The translations under genes and the position numbers were made by a program. From Micromonospora kangleipakensis (GTDB taxonomy: Bacteria > Actinomycetota > Actinomycetes > Mycobacteriales > Micromonosporaceae), in the NCBI RefSeq assembly GCF_004217615.1, contig NZ_SHLD01000001.1, forward strand, positions 4,464,001 to 4,528,000: a stretch of DNA of 64,000 nt. The letters are read 5' to 3'. The first letter of the stretch is position 1. The number at the start of each line of letters is the position of its first letter. Positions 24,116 through 36,081 of the stretch are shown one piece after another. The notes beneath the pieces were generated by a model, which worked only from the letters and a program-made list of their open reading frames with translations, searched no databases and was not told where the DNA came from.

Positions 24116-25282
24116 GTGGACGCGGCACGGCTCAAGCTGAGCTGGTCCCAGGTCACCGCGCACGGCGACCAGGTGCCGCTCTACTTCTACTCGACGCTGT
24201 TCCTGGCGTATCCGGAGACCCGGCAGATGTTCCCCACGGGCATGGCCGGGCAGCGGGATCGGCTGGTCACCGCGCTGGGGCACATCGTGTCCCATGTGGA
24301 CCAGGTGGACCGCCTGGTCGGGTTCCTCCAGGACCTCGGGGCCGACCACCGCAAGTTCGCGGTGCGGGCCGAGCACTATCCGGCGGTCGGCGAGGCGCTG
24401 CTGGCGACGTTGCGGCACTTCCTGGGTGAGGCGTGGACCGACGAGCTGGCCCAGGACTGGACGGACGCGTACGGGCTGGTGTCGCAGGTGATGATGGAGG
24501 CGGCGCAGGCCGCGGAGGCGGTGCACCCGCCGTGGTGGGTGGCGGAGATCCTCACCCACGAGCGGCGGGCGTTCGACGTGGCGGTGTTGACGGTGCGGCC
24601 GCAGTACCTGCTGCCGTTCACGCCGGGCCAGTCGATCGGGGTGTCCCATCCGGCGGTGCGGTCGTGGCGGTACTACTCGCCGGCGAACGCGCCGCGCGCC
24701 GACGGCACCCTGGAGCTGCACGTGCGGGCGGCGCCGGGTGGGGCGGTGTCGTCGCGGCTGGTCTACGGGTGCGCGGTGGGCGACCAGATTCACCTGGCGG
24801 CCCCGGTGGGGGACCGGTTGACGCTGTGGTCGGCCGGGTCGGGTGATCTGCTGCTGCTGGCCGGCGGCACCGGCTGGGCGCCGGTGAAGGCGCTGGTGGA
24901 GCAGGTCGCGGCGGAGGGGTCCGGGCGGACGGTGGACCTGTACGTGGGAGCCCGCTCGCGCAGCGAGTTCTACGACACCGACGCGATCGACAAGTTGGCG
25001 TCGTCGTACCCGTGGTTGTCGGTGACGTACGTGGCGGGTTCGGACGCGCGGCGGCCGGGGGAGTTCACGCACGTGGCGGACCGGGCGCTGGCCGACGGCG
25101 ACTGGCGGTCCCGGCACGTGTACGTGTGCGGCTCCGACGAGATGGTCGGTCACTCGGTGGCGGCGTTGACCCGGGCCGGCTACCACGCCGGTCAGCTGCA
25201 CCACGAGGGCTTCGGTAAGCAGTGGTACGGGCCGGCGTGGCGGACCGTGACCGCGCCTGACGATTCCGGAGGTGTCCGGTGA
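24116..25282 (+). CDS. Flavohaemoprotein (globin plus FAD/NAD(P)H reductase)
   Basis: The 388-residue product has an N-terminal globin (VPLYFYSTLFLAYPETRQMF; proximal His in DHRKFAVRAEHYPAVGEALL). A ferredoxin-reductase module follows, with the FAD motif WRYYSPANAP, the NAD motif LLAGGTGWAPVKAL and YVCGSDEMV near the C-terminus. The domain order is that of Hmp-type NO dioxygenases. It lies 2 bp after the truncated haemoglobin gene and overlaps the next gene by 4 bp (GTGA), so all three are one operon. Confidence 0.92.
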   Translation: MDAARLKLSWSQVTAHGDQVPLYFYSTLFLAYPETRQMFPTGMAGQRDRLVTALGHIVSHVDQVDRLVGFLQDLGADHRKFAVRAEHYPAVGEALLATLRHFLGEAWTDELAQDWTDAYGLVSQVMMEAAQAAEAVHPPWWVAEILTHERRAFDVAVLTVRPQYLLPFTPGQSIGVSHPAVRSWRYYSPANAPRADGTLELHVRAAPGGAVSSRLVYGCAVGDQIHLAAPVGDRLTLWSAGSGDLLLLAGGTGWAPVKALVEQVAAEGSGRTVDLYVGARSRSEFYDTDAIDKLASSYPWLSVTYVAGSDARRPGEFTHVADRALADGDWRSRHVYVCGSDEMVGHSVAALTRAGYHAGQLHHEGFGKQWYGPAWRTVTAPDDSGGVR

Positions 25283-25971
25283 GCGCGACCCCGATCAGCA
25301 GGTACGACGGCGCGCAGGTCGCCGGCGGTGCGCAGGTGCGGATGACCGCCGACCGGGTGCGCCGCTGGGAGTTCGGCACCGCGTCGTTCGCCCGGCGCGG
25401 CTACGACCACGCCGACGTGGACCGGTTCCGGGTGCAGGTGGCCGACGAGTTGGATCTGCTGTCGACGCAGATCGCGCACCTGCGGGCGGAGAACGAACGG
25501 CTCACCGACCGGGTCGAGCTGCACCGGCACGGGGTGATTCCCAGCGCCGGCGCGGCGGCGACCGTGCCGGCGGCGAGGGAGGTCAACCTGCTGTCGGCGG
25601 CGCAGCGGGAGGCCGAGCAGATCATCGCGCAGGCCCACGACTACGCCCGGCGGGTCGCCGAGTACGCCCGGATGCAGTACGAGAGCTACCTGCGGGCGGC
25701 GGCGGAGGAGGCGAAGCTGGAGGCCGAGCGGGCGGTGGCGGAGTACCGCAGCAGCGCCGGCTCGAACTTCGACGACTCGGTGGCGGCGCGGGAGGCGTTG
25801 CGGATCTTCGGCGAGATGATGATCTCCCACATGCAGGCGGCGGCCCGGCACCTCGACGACGGCAGTGAGCAGCTGGCCCGGACGATGGACCGGATCGTCC
25901 GGGAGACCGCGGGCGCGGCGCCGGTGGGCGGCGGGCAGCCGCAGGTCGCCCTGCCCCGCCACCACCGCTGA
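25279..25971 (+). CDS. DivIVA-like coiled-coil protein coupled to globin genes
   Basis: The GTG overlaps the flavohaemoprotein stop. The 230-residue protein has an N-terminal DivIVA-type segment (ASFARRGYDHADVDRFRVQV, equivalent to FRGYDxxxVDxFL) and a coiled coil (DLLSTQIAHLRAENERLTDR). A long alanine/glutamate-rich helix (AQREAEQIIAQAHDYARR, EEAKLEAERAVAEYRS) follows. DivIVA proteins mark poles and curved membrane. Its coupling with NO-detoxification globins is unusual and has no explanation in the sequence. Confidence 0.82.
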   Translation: MSATPISRYDGAQVAGGAQVRMTADRVRRWEFGTASFARRGYDHADVDRFRVQVADELDLLSTQIAHLRAENERLTDRVELHRHGVIPSAGAAATVPAAREVNLLSAAQREAEQIIAQAHDYARRVAEYARMQYESYLRAAAEEAKLEAERAVAEYRSSAGSNFDDSVAAREALRIFGEMMISHMQAAARHLDDGSEQLARTMDRIVRETAGAAPVGGGQPQVALPRHHR

Positions 25972-25976
25972 GCCGG

Positions 25977-26010
25977 GGTCGGCCCGCCGTCCGCAACCGG
26001 CGGGCCGACC
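25977..26010. terminator. Strong bidirectional terminator between convergent genes
   Basis: GGTCGGCCCGCCG and CGGCGGGCCGACC form a perfect 13-bp stem with an 8-nt loop (TCCGCAAC). It lies exactly between the DivIVA-like gene (+) and the SDR gene (-), so it can serve both transcripts. Confidence 0.75.
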
Positions 26011-26014
26011 TCGC

Positions 26015-26737
<723 letters not shown>

Positions 26738-26869
26738 GCCGGGGCGGCGGTGTCAGCCGCTCGGCGGGAAGGCTCCGGGCCGGTAGCCGGGGACGGGGGG
26801 GAATTCACCTCCGGGTCCGCGCGCAGGGACCGGTCAGCCGGACCCCCCGGGTCCGTGCCCGGGAGCGGG

Positions 26870-27529
26870 TCAGCGGGCGGTGACCGCCCGGACGGCCTCG
26901 CCGATCGGGGTGTTCCCGCCGACGAGTTCCAGAGTCAGCCCGGTCGTGGCCGGGTCGTCGAGGAGGGCGAGCAGCACGTGGGCGACGTCGGCGCGGCTGA
27001 CCGCGCCGGGTTCGACGTGCCGGTCCAGCCGGATCCGGCCGGCGGGTCCGTCGTCGGTGAGCCGGCCCGGGCGCAGCACGGTCACGTCGAGGTCCCGCCC
27101 GGTCACCTCCTCCTCGGCGGCCTTCTTGGCCTGCAGGTACGCCGCCCACACCTCGTCGGTGCCCGGCGCGGGCGGCTGCTCCACGCCCATCGAGGAGACC
27201 AGCAGGTAGCGGCGGACCCCGGCGCGGGCGGCGGCGTCGGCGAGCAGCACGGCGGCGGCCCGGTCGACGGTGTCCTTGCGGGCGGCGCCGCTGCCCGGGC
27301 CGGCGCCGGCGGCGAAGACCACCGCGTCGGCGCCGGTCAGGTGCCCGGCGACGGTGTCGACGTCGCTGTGTTCCAGGTCGCAGACGACCGGTTCCGCCCC
27401 GGCGGCGCGCAGCACCGCGGCGTGGTCGGGGTTGCGGATCAGGCCGACGGCGCTGTCACCGCGCCCGGCCAGGTCCCGTTCCAGCAGCTTGGCGATCTTG
27501 CCGTGGCCTCCGGCGATGACGACGCGCAT
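26870..27529 (-). CDS. NAD(P)-binding atypical SDR (NAD(P)H-binding family)
   Basis: The 219-residue protein begins MRVVIAGGHGKIAKLLERDL, a glycine-rich Rossmann loop, and continues with DAVVFAAGAGPGSGAARKD and YLLVSSMGVEQ, as in YhfK/YwnB-type atypical SDRs. The Tyr-Lys catalytic pair is partly visible (YLQAKKAAEE), so enzyme activity is possible. It is on the same strand as the neighbouring SDR gene 130 bp downstream but not tightly coupled. Confidence 0.87.
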   Translation of the reverse strand: MRVVIAGGHGKIAKLLERDLAGRGDSAVGLIRNPDHAAVLRAAGAEPVVCDLEHSDVDTVAGHLTGADAVVFAAGAGPGSGAARKDTVDRAAAVLLADAAARAGVRRYLLVSSMGVEQPPAPGTDEVWAAYLQAKKAAEEEVTGRDLDVTVLRPGRLTDDGPAGRIRLDRHVEPGAVSRADVAHVLLALLDDPATTGLTLELVGGNTPIGEAVRAVTAR

Positions 27530-27701
27530 GCCCCCAACCTAACCGCCGGGCCCGCCGCCCGCCGCGCTCCCGGGGAGGCCGGCCGGGGCCGGACCTGCGC
27601 AGGCGGTCACCCGCGCCGGTCGACCGCACGGTGATGAGGCCGGTACCCGCCCGCACGGGCGGCCGGTCGTCGTTGCCCGCCGCGTGAGGCAGCATGGACG
27701 G

Positions 27702-28589
27702 GTGACGGAGACGTTGGACGCGTTGGCCCGGCTGGTGGGCGCCGGTGAGGTCGTGGTGCTCAGCGGGGCCGGGTTGTCCACCGAGTCGGGAATCCCGGAC
27801 TACCGGGGCCCCAGCGGCGTGGCCCGCCGGCACACCCCGATGACCTACCAGGCGTTCACCCGCGACCCCGACGCGCGGCGGCGCTACTGGGCGCGCAGCC
27901 ACCTGGGCTGGCGCACCATCGCCCGGGCGGCGCCGAACGCCGGGCACCGGGCGGTGGCGCGGCTGCAACGCGCCGGCCTGGTCACCGACGTGATCACCCA
28001 GAACGTGGACGGGCTGCACACCGCCGCCGGCAGCGGCGCGGTGGTGGAGCTGCACGGCCGCCTCGACGAGGTGGTCTGCCTCGACTGCGGCAACCTGACC
28101 TCCCGGGAGGAGCTGGACCGGCGGCTGCGGGAGGCCAACCCGGGCTTCGACGCGCACGTCGCCGCGGTCAACCCCGACGGCGACGTGGAGCTGCCCGACG
28201 AGGCGGTGACCGGGTTCCGCACGGTCGACTGCGGCATCTGCGGCACCGGCATGCTCAAACCGGACGTGGTGTTCTTCGGCGAGGCCGTGCCCGCCGCCCG
28301 GGTCGCCGACTGCTTCTCCCGGGTCGAGCGGGCCCGCGCGCTGCTGGTGCTCGGCTCGTCGTTGACAGTGATGTCGGGCCGGCGGTTCGTCATCCGGGCG
28401 GCGAAGCTCGGCATCCCGGTGGCCATCGCCAACCAGGGCCCCACCCGCGGTGACGACTACGCGGCGTTGACCGTCGACGCGCCGCTGGGGCGGCTGCTGC
28501 CCGCGCTGGCCGACCGGCTGGGCGCCGGCCCCGCCGGGGACGCCACCTCGGGCGCGGTGCCGGCGGGAGCGGCCCCGGCCGCCCGCTGA
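27702..28589 (+). CDS. Sir2-family NAD-dependent protein deacylase
   Basis: The GTG at 27702 ([15 protein letters not shown]) gives 295 residues; an in-frame GTG at 27684 is possible. Sirtuin motifs are complete: [28 protein letters not shown], catalytic His in [11 protein letters not shown], a four-Cys zinc site (CLDCGN and CGICG), [12 protein letters not shown] and LVLGSSLTV. It uses NAD+ to remove acyl groups from lysines. It lies directly upstream of the gcvP riboswitch but is unlikely to share its promoter. Confidence 0.94.
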   Translation: MTETLDALARLVGAGEVVVLSGAGLSTESGIPDYRGPSGVARRHTPMTYQAFTRDPDARRRYWARSHLGWRTIARAAPNAGHRAVARLQRAGLVTDVITQNVDGLHTAAGSGAVVELHGRLDEVVCLDCGNLTSREELDRRLREANPGFDAHVAAVNPDGDVELPDEAVTGFRTVDCGICGTGMLKPDVVFFGEAVPAARVADCFSRVERARALLVLGSSLTVMSGRRFVIRAAKLGIPVAIANQGPTRGDDYAALTVDAPLGRLLPALADRLGAGPAGDATSGAVPAGAAPAAR

Positions 28590-28696
28590 CCCCCACCGCA
28601 CGCGCCGGCGGTCGCCGGCCCGGGCACGGGGCCGCCTCCAACCTGCCCATGAGGCTGCTCCGGGGGTACGACATCCGCCGGGAACACCGGCGCTGG

Positions 28697-28702
28697 TAGC
28701 GT
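28697..28702 (+). promoter_or_regulatory. Candidate -10 element for the gcvP leader
   Basis: TAGCGT lies about 20 bp before the first stem of the glycine aptamer, the expected distance for a transcript that starts just upstream of it. No good -35 is visible; CGACAT lies 22 bp upstream. Confidence 0.35.
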
Positions 28703-28720
28703 TGACCATGCCGGTACCAC

Positions 28721-28871
28721 CCACGCGGGAGAGACCGCCCAGCAGCACCGGGCGGCGCCGAAGGGGCAGATTCCTCCCCGGAACCTCTCAGGCAAAAGGA
28801 CCTCGTGGGCAGGCGCTGTGGAGCGCTTCGCGCGTGACTCAGGGGGAGGCCGACCTGTCGACCTCGCCCCC
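28721..28871 (+). ncRNA. Glycine riboswitch (single canonical aptamer plus expression hairpin) upstream of gcvP
   Basis: The aptamer core is clear: GCGGGAGAGACC, CGCCGAAGGGGCAGA, CTCCCCGGAACCTCTCAGGC and AAAAGGACC, closed by P1 CCACG (28721-28725) with CGTGG (28804-28808). This matches the gcvT-type glycine RNA. A full second aptamer is absent; GGCGCTGTGGAGCGC follows, where tandem forms have the second domain. A strong hairpin (GGGGGAGG...CCTCGCCCCC, 28842-28871) ends three bases before the AAGGAG ribosome-binding site, so control of gcvP translation or of termination is plausible. Confidence 0.9.
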
Positions 28872-28889
28872 ACAAGGAGCGCAGCGAAC

Positions 28890-31715
<2,826 letters not shown>

Positions 31716-31725
31716 GCCGGGCTGC

Positions 31726-31753
31726 GCCGGGGCGGTCGTCGTGCCGCCCCGGC
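31726..31753 (+). terminator. Terminator after gcvP
   Basis: GCCGGGGCGG and CCGCCCCGGC form a perfect 10-bp stem with an 8-nt loop (TCGTCGTG), beginning 10 bp after the gcvP stop. A U-run is lacking, as usual in these genomes. Confidence 0.65.
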
Positions 31754-31837
31754 CGGCGCGCCAACCTGGGGAGTGCGGTCCCCCCGCGGGGGACTAGCCT
31801 GGGTCGGCGGATACGCTCGGTTACGTTGAGTGATCAG

Positions 31838-32038
31838 TTAGGCGACGAGGGCGTGCCGGGCGGGACCGCGGTGAGGGGCGATGGTGCTGCCGTCGGGGAG
31901 CAGTTCACCGGTGTCCTCGAAGACGATGACACCGTTGCAGAGCAGGCTCCAGCCCTGTTCACGGAAGCAGGCGATGACCCTGGCGGCTTCACGGTCGGTC
32001 GCCTCGGCGGAGGGGCAGGTGGGTTGGTGCTGGCACAT
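31838..32038 (-). CDS. DUF5999 family small protein
   Basis: The ATG at 32038 has GGAGA about ten bases upstream and gives the 66-residue family form starting MCQHQPTCPSAEATDREAAR; an upstream ATG at 32071 lacks a ribosome-binding site. The phrases EQGWSLLCNGVIVFEDTGEL and LPDGSTIAPHR are typical of DUF5999, common in actinomycetes and of unknown function. Two Cys near the N-terminus and one central Cys could bind metal (speculative). Confidence 0.85.
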   Translation of the reverse strand: MCQHQPTCPSAEATDREAARVIACFREQGWSLLCNGVIVFEDTGELLPDGSTIAPHRGPARHALVA

Positions 32039-32161
32039 CGGGTTCTCCGGACTGTGGGGGCACTGTGTCATGGTTCACATGACCAGTGACGCACAGTACC
32101 AAGCGAAAGTGCGCGGTATCGAGCAGCCATCCGTCTTGTTCACGCGAAATCCACTGAACGG

Positions 32162-33424
32162 ATGAGGAAGAATGAGCCAACCGGCGTGGAAGCGCTCCCA
32201 CAGGCGCTGATCTCCGTGCCCGGAACGCCGGACGACTGCCGCGGCCGGCTCGTCGAGCGGGACCGGCTGGAATGGCGCTGCGGGGACGGCGGCGACCCGG
32301 CCGCGCTGGCGCAGGAGTTCCTCACCGGCCACGGCGTCGCCGTCGCCGACCTGGGCCGCCCGGCCCGCCACGACCCGGACGGGGTCTGCGGCGCCGCCCT
32401 GTACCTCTCCGCCGCCGCCGGTGCGCTGCTGGCCGGCGGCGCGCCCGCGGCGGCCACCCCCGTGCCGGCACTGCCCGACCTGGTGGTCGTCGTCTACACC
32501 CACACCGACCGGCACCGGCCGCCCGAGGCCCACCAGGCCGCCACGCCGGCCGCGGGGCTAGGCACGCTGGCCGGGCCGGCGACGGCCGCCCGGCGGCCCG
32601 ACCCGGCGCAGCGGTGGTGGCTGGGGCGGTGGCGGGAGAGCTGGACCCCTGGCCAGCACGCCGACGCCGTCGAGGCGGTCCGCGCCGCCATCGGCCGGGG
32701 CGACGTCTACCAGGTCAACCTGGTCGGGCACGCCGCCGCGCCGTACGCCGGCGACCCGCTGCCCGCCCTGGCCCGACTCGGCGCGCTGCCCGGCGCCCGC
32801 TACGGCGGCACGCTGTCGGGCCTGGACTGGGCGATCGGCTGCGCCTCCCCGGAGACCCTGGTCGAGGTCGACGGCGGACGGCTGGTGACCCGGCCGATCA
32901 AGGGCACCCGACCGGCCACCGCGGCCGGCCGGCGGGAGCTGCTCGCCTCGGCCAAGGAACGCGCCGAGCACGTGATGATCGTCGACCTGGAGCGCAACGA
33001 CCTGGCCCGGGTGGCCCGTACCGGTTCGGTGCGGGTCGACGAGCTGTTCGCCGTACGGCGGTGGTGCGATCTGTGGCAGGCGGAGTCGACGGTGTCGGCG
33101 GCGGCCGCCGACGGCCTGGGCCTGGCGGAGCTGCTGCGGGCGGTCTGCCCGGGCGGGTCGGTGACCGGGGCGCCGAAGCTCGCCGCGCTGGACCGGATCG
33201 CGGCCCTGGAGCCGGTCGGTCGGGGGGCCAGCATGGGCGCGTTCGGCTGGGTGGGTTCCGGCCGGATCGACCTGGGTCTGACCATCCGCACCGCCGCCGC
33301 GGACGCCGACCGGCTGCACGTGTGGGCCGGCGGCGGCATCACCTGGGGCAGCGACCCGGCGGCGGAGGTCGCCGAGGCGGCGGCGAAGGCCGCCCCGGTG
33401 CGCGCCCTGCTCGCCGCCGGCTGA
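32162..33424 (+). CDS. pabB: Aminodeoxychorismate synthase component I (PabB-like)
   Basis: The 420-residue chorismate-binding enzyme has the PabB-type motif TRPIKGTRPATA with K247 at the position of the covalent-intermediate lysine (anthranilate synthases have PIAGT). Also present are ERAEHVMIVDLERNDLARVA and VCPGGSVTGAPK. It should make 4-amino-4-deoxychorismate for p-aminobenzoate and folate, with a glutaminase partner (PabA) not seen nearby. The first 130 residues are poorly conserved. The start could instead be the GTG near 32186. Confidence 0.88.
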   Translation: MRKNEPTGVEALPQALISVPGTPDDCRGRLVERDRLEWRCGDGGDPAALAQEFLTGHGVAVADLGRPARHDPDGVCGAALYLSAAAGALLAGGAPAAATPVPALPDLVVVVYTHTDRHRPPEAHQAATPAAGLGTLAGPATAARRPDPAQRWWLGRWRESWTPGQHADAVEAVRAAIGRGDVYQVNLVGHAAAPYAGDPLPALARLGALPGARYGGTLSGLDWAIGCASPETLVEVDGGRLVTRPIKGTRPATAAGRRELLASAKERAEHVMIVDLERNDLARVARTGSVRVDELFAVRRWCDLWQAESTVSAAAADGLGLAELLRAVCPGGSVTGAPKLAALDRIAALEPVGRGASMGAFGWVGSGRIDLGLTIRTAAADADRLHVWAGGGITWGSDPAAEVAEAAAKAAPVRALLAAG

Positions 33425-33433
33425 CCGGGCCAC

Positions 33434-33452
33434 CGCCCCGGCCCGCGGGGCG
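33434..33452. terminator. Compact bidirectional terminator between pabB and pip
   Basis: CGCCCCG and CGGGGCG form a perfect 7-bp stem with loop GCCCG in the 31-bp gap between two convergent genes. Confidence 0.5.
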
Positions 33453-33455
33453 CGG

Positions 33456-34403
33456 TCAGCGGTGCCGGAACTCGTCCAGGGCCGCCACGACGGTCTCGGT
33501 CATGCCGTGGCCGGTGCCGTGCCCGCCGCTCTCCACGATCTCCAGCCGGGCGTCGGGCCAGGCCCGGGTGAGCTGCCAGGCGATGTCCGGCGGGCCGCTG
33601 ACGTCGAGCCGGCCCTGCACCAGCACGCCCGGGACGCCGGCGAGCTTGCCGGCGTCGCGCAGCAGCGACCCGTCCGGCATGAAGCCGCCGTTGGAGAAGT
33701 AGTGGGTGACCAGCCGGGCGAACCCCGTCCGGAACACCGGGTCGGCGTAGCGGGGGCTGGGCCGGTAGCCGCCGGCCAGGGAGACGTGCACGTCCTCCCA
33801 GGCGCACCAGTCGCGCGCCGCCCGGTCGCGCACCCCGGGGTCCGGGTCGGCGAGCAGCCGGGCGTACGCGGCGGACAGGTCGCCATCCCGGTCGGCCTCC
33901 GGCACCGCGTCGCGGAAGCGGGCCCATTCCTCCGGGAAGATCCGGCCCATGTCGCGGGTGACCCACTCGATCTCGCGGCGGGTGTTGGCCACCACGCTGA
34001 ACAGCACCAGCGCGGCGACCCGCTCGGGGTGGCGCTGGGCGTACGCCAGGGCGAGCGAGGAGCCCCAGGACGCGCCGTGCAGCAGCCAGCGGTCGATCCC
34101 GAGGTGGACGCGCAGCCGCTCCATGTCGGCCAGCAGGTGGGGCGTGGTGTTGACCGACAGGTCCACGGCCGGGTCGCTGGCGTGCGGGGTGCTGCGTCCG
34201 CAGCCGCGCTGGTCGAACAGGACGACCCGGTAGGCGGCCGGGTCGAACATCCGGCGCCAGCCGGGGGTGGCGCCGGAGCCGGGCCCGCCGTGCACGACCA
34301 GCGCGGGGCGGCCGTCGGGGTTGCCACAGGTCTCCCAGTACACGCGCTGGCCGTCGCCGACGTCGAGCATGCCGTGGGCGTACGGCTCGATCGGTGGATA
34401 CAT
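33456..34403 (-). CDS. pip: Prolyl aminopeptidase
   Basis: This 315-residue alpha/beta-hydrolase removes N-terminal proline from peptides. Landmarks: LVVHGGPGSGATPGWRRMFD (oxyanion HGGPG), VLFDQRGCGRSTPHA, catalytic Ser in LHGASWGSSLALAYAQ, a C-terminal Asp in GRLDVSGPP, and His in GGHGTGHGMTE. It diverges from the MarR gene with only 51 bp between start codons. Confidence 0.93.
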   Translation of the reverse strand: MYPPIEPYAHGMLDVGDGQRVYWETCGNPDGRPALVVHGGPGSGATPGWRRMFDPAAYRVVLFDQRGCGRSTPHASDPAVDLSVNTTPHLLADMERLRVHLGIDRWLLHGASWGSSLALAYAQRHPERVAALVLFSVVANTRREIEWVTRDMGRIFPEEWARFRDAVPEADRDGDLSAAYARLLADPDPGVRDRAARDWCAWEDVHVSLAGGYRPSPRYADPVFRTGFARLVTHYFSNGGFMPDGSLLRDAGKLAGVPGVLVQGRLDVSGPPDIAWQLTRAWPDARLEIVESGGHGTGHGMTETVVAALDEFRHR

Positions 34404-34430
34404 CCCGGTTCCCTCCCACGGACCAGATAC

Positions 34431-34442
34431 AACAGCGCTGTT
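34431..34442. promoter_or_regulatory. Palindromic operator candidate between pip and marR
   Basis: AACAGCGCTGTT is a perfect 12-bp palindrome in the 51-bp divergent gap, 12 bp upstream of the marR GTG and 27 bp upstream of the pip ATG. The position overlaps any promoter used by either gene, as expected for MarR-type autoregulation. Confidence 0.5.
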
Positions 34443-34454
34443 ACATTAGCGGAC

Positions 34455-34967
34455 GTGACCGCAACCCCCGACCGCGAGGCGCTGGGCACCCTGCTGCGCC
34501 ACGTGCTGGAGCTGCTCGACGGCGACGTCGCCGCCGTCTACGCCGACCTGGGCCTGACCGACTACCGGCCGCGCTTCTCACCGCTGGTGCGGGTGCTGGT
34601 GGCCGACGGCCCCCTCGCCATCCGTGACCTCGCCGCCCGGGTCGGGGTCACCCACTCCGCGGCCAGCCAGACCGTGGCCCAGATGAGCCGCGCCGGACTG
34701 GTCACCCTCGCCCCCGGCGCGGACGCCCGGCAGCGCATCGTCACGCTCACCGACCGGGCGTACGCGCTGCTGCCGGCGGTCGAGGCCGAGTGGGCGGCCA
34801 CCACCACCGCGATGCGGCACCTCGACGTCGAGCTGCCGGTGCCCCTGGCCGACGAGCTGTACGCGGTCCTCGCCGCGCTGCGCCGCCGGCCGCTGCGCGA
34901 CCGGATCGCCGACACCGGCCTGGCCCCCGCGCCGGGGAGCCGGGCGCGGCCGCACGGTGCGGGGTGA
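34455..34967 (+). CDS. MarR-family transcriptional regulator
   Basis: The GTG at 34455 gives 170 residues. The winged HTH reads PLAIRDLAARVGVTHSAASQ, TVAQMSRAGLV, and the wing is PGADARQRIVTLTD. It is divergent from pip around a 12-bp palindrome, so it probably controls itself and perhaps pip (inference). It ends 35 bp before the TetR gene. Confidence 0.87.
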   Translation: MTATPDREALGTLLRHVLELLDGDVAAVYADLGLTDYRPRFSPLVRVLVADGPLAIRDLAARVGVTHSAASQTVAQMSRAGLVTLAPGADARQRIVTLTDRAYALLPAVEAEWAATTTAMRHLDVELPVPLADELYAVLAALRRRPLRDRIADTGLAPAPGSRARPHGAG

Positions 34968-35002
34968 CGGCCGGCCGGCGTCGCCGCCGGTAGGGTCCGG
35001 TG

Positions 35003-35770
35003 GTGACCACCGAGTACAGCGGCACCGGCGACCCCGCCCGCAGCCTCGCCCTGCTCTGGCGCACCGGGGAGAAGACCAGCCGCAGGGGCGGCGACCTGAG
35101 CGTGGACCGGATCGTCCGGGCGGCCATCGAGGTCGCCGACGCCGAAGGGCTGGCCGCCCTGTCGATGCGCCGGGTCGCCGAACGGCTCGGGGTGGGCACG
35201 ATGTCGCTCTACACGCACGTGCCGGGCAAGGGCGAGCTGCTCGACGTCATGCTCGACACCGTCCACGGCGAGACCGCCCGGCCCGAGGACGTCCCCGGCG
35301 GCTGGCGGGGCCGGCTGGAGCAGATCGCCCGGGAGAACTGGGCGCTGTACCTGCGCCATCCGTGGCTGCTCCAGGTCGCCACCACCCGCCCACCGCTGGG
35401 CCCGAACCTGATCGCCAAGTACGAGTACGAGCTGCACGCGGTCGACGGCATCGGCCTGACCGACCTGGAGATGGACGCCGTGGTCACCCTCGTCGACGGC
35501 TACGTCCACGGCGCGGTACGCGGCGCGGTGGAGGCCGCCCAGGCCGCCCAGCGCACCGGCCTGACCGAACAGCAGTGGTGGCACGCCCACGCCCCGTACC
35601 TGGAGAAGGCGCTGGACCCGCGCCGGTTCCCGCTCGCCGCGCGGGTCGGCACCGCCGCGGGGCAGGAGTACCAGGCCGCCGCCGACCCGGCCCGGGCCTT
35701 CAAGTTCGGCCTGGCGCGGGTCCTCGACGGCATCGAGGTCCTCGTCCGGGACCGTCCGACCGCCCGCTGA
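35003..35770 (+). CDS. TetR/AcrR-family transcriptional regulator (3' end duplicated at 49.4 kb)
   Basis: The GTG at 35003 (or the adjacent GTG at 35000) gives 255 residues. A TetR HTH follows a short lead (VDRIVRAAIEVADAEGLAAL, MRRVAERLGVGTMSLYTHVP), and the C-terminus is of the TetR_C class. The last 108 bp, encoding QEYQAAADPARAFKFGLARV and the following residues, recur at 49394-49501 with about 90% identity. This gene therefore forms the left edge of the 36-49 kb island. Confidence 0.9.
   Translation: MTTEYSGTGDPARSLALLWRTGEKTSRRGGDLSVDRIVRAAIEVADAEGLAALSMRRVAERLGVGTMSLYTHVPGKGELLDVMLDTVHGETARPEDVPGGWRGRLEQIARENWALYLRHPWLLQVATTRPPLGPNLIAKYEYELHAVDGIGLTDLEMDAVVTLVDGYVHGAVRGAVEAAQAAQRTGLTEQQWWHAHAPYLEKALDPRRFPLAARVGTAAGQEYQAAADPARAFKFGLARVLDGIEVLVRDRPTAR
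35663..35770 (+). repeat. Direct repeat, left copy (3' end of tetR)
   Basis: This 108-bp segment matches 49394-49501 at all but about 11 positions, in the same orientation, and both copies end in a TGA in the same frame. The two copies flank roughly 13.6 kb that includes the glycan cluster. Confidence 0.85.
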
Positions 35771-36081
35771 CCGGGAGTCGCATCAGCTCCGAGGCCCGAC
35801 GCGGATGCCGCTGGCCCCCGGGTTGCCACAGGTCCGCCGGTAGACGCGGTCATGCCGTGGTCCTGATTGTCATCGAGGATCCGCACTCCGACGACGGGAC
35901 GGGAAGTTGCTCGGTCGTGCCCTTGACGCCCAGGGATGATCTTTAGCGGCCATGCCGTAGCGGACGCGACGTCTTTCGCCCAAATGGTATCTTGCTCGTG
36001 ATTCGGACAGACTCGCTACTTCCTGGCATTGCCCCCACGAACCAGTGAGCCCGGATTCTTCGGCGCAAAGGAGGCTCGCCG
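35771..36081. other. Intergenic left border of the island, with a pip-like relic
   Basis: This 311-bp gap has no intact gene. Around 35820-35848 a 29-bp stretch starting GGGTTGCCACAGGTC matches the pip coding region at about 34319-34347 at 25 of 29 positions, so it may be a small fragment of a second pip copy. The last part carries AAAGGAGG, a strong ribosome-binding site for the GTG at 36082. Confidence 0.4.
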
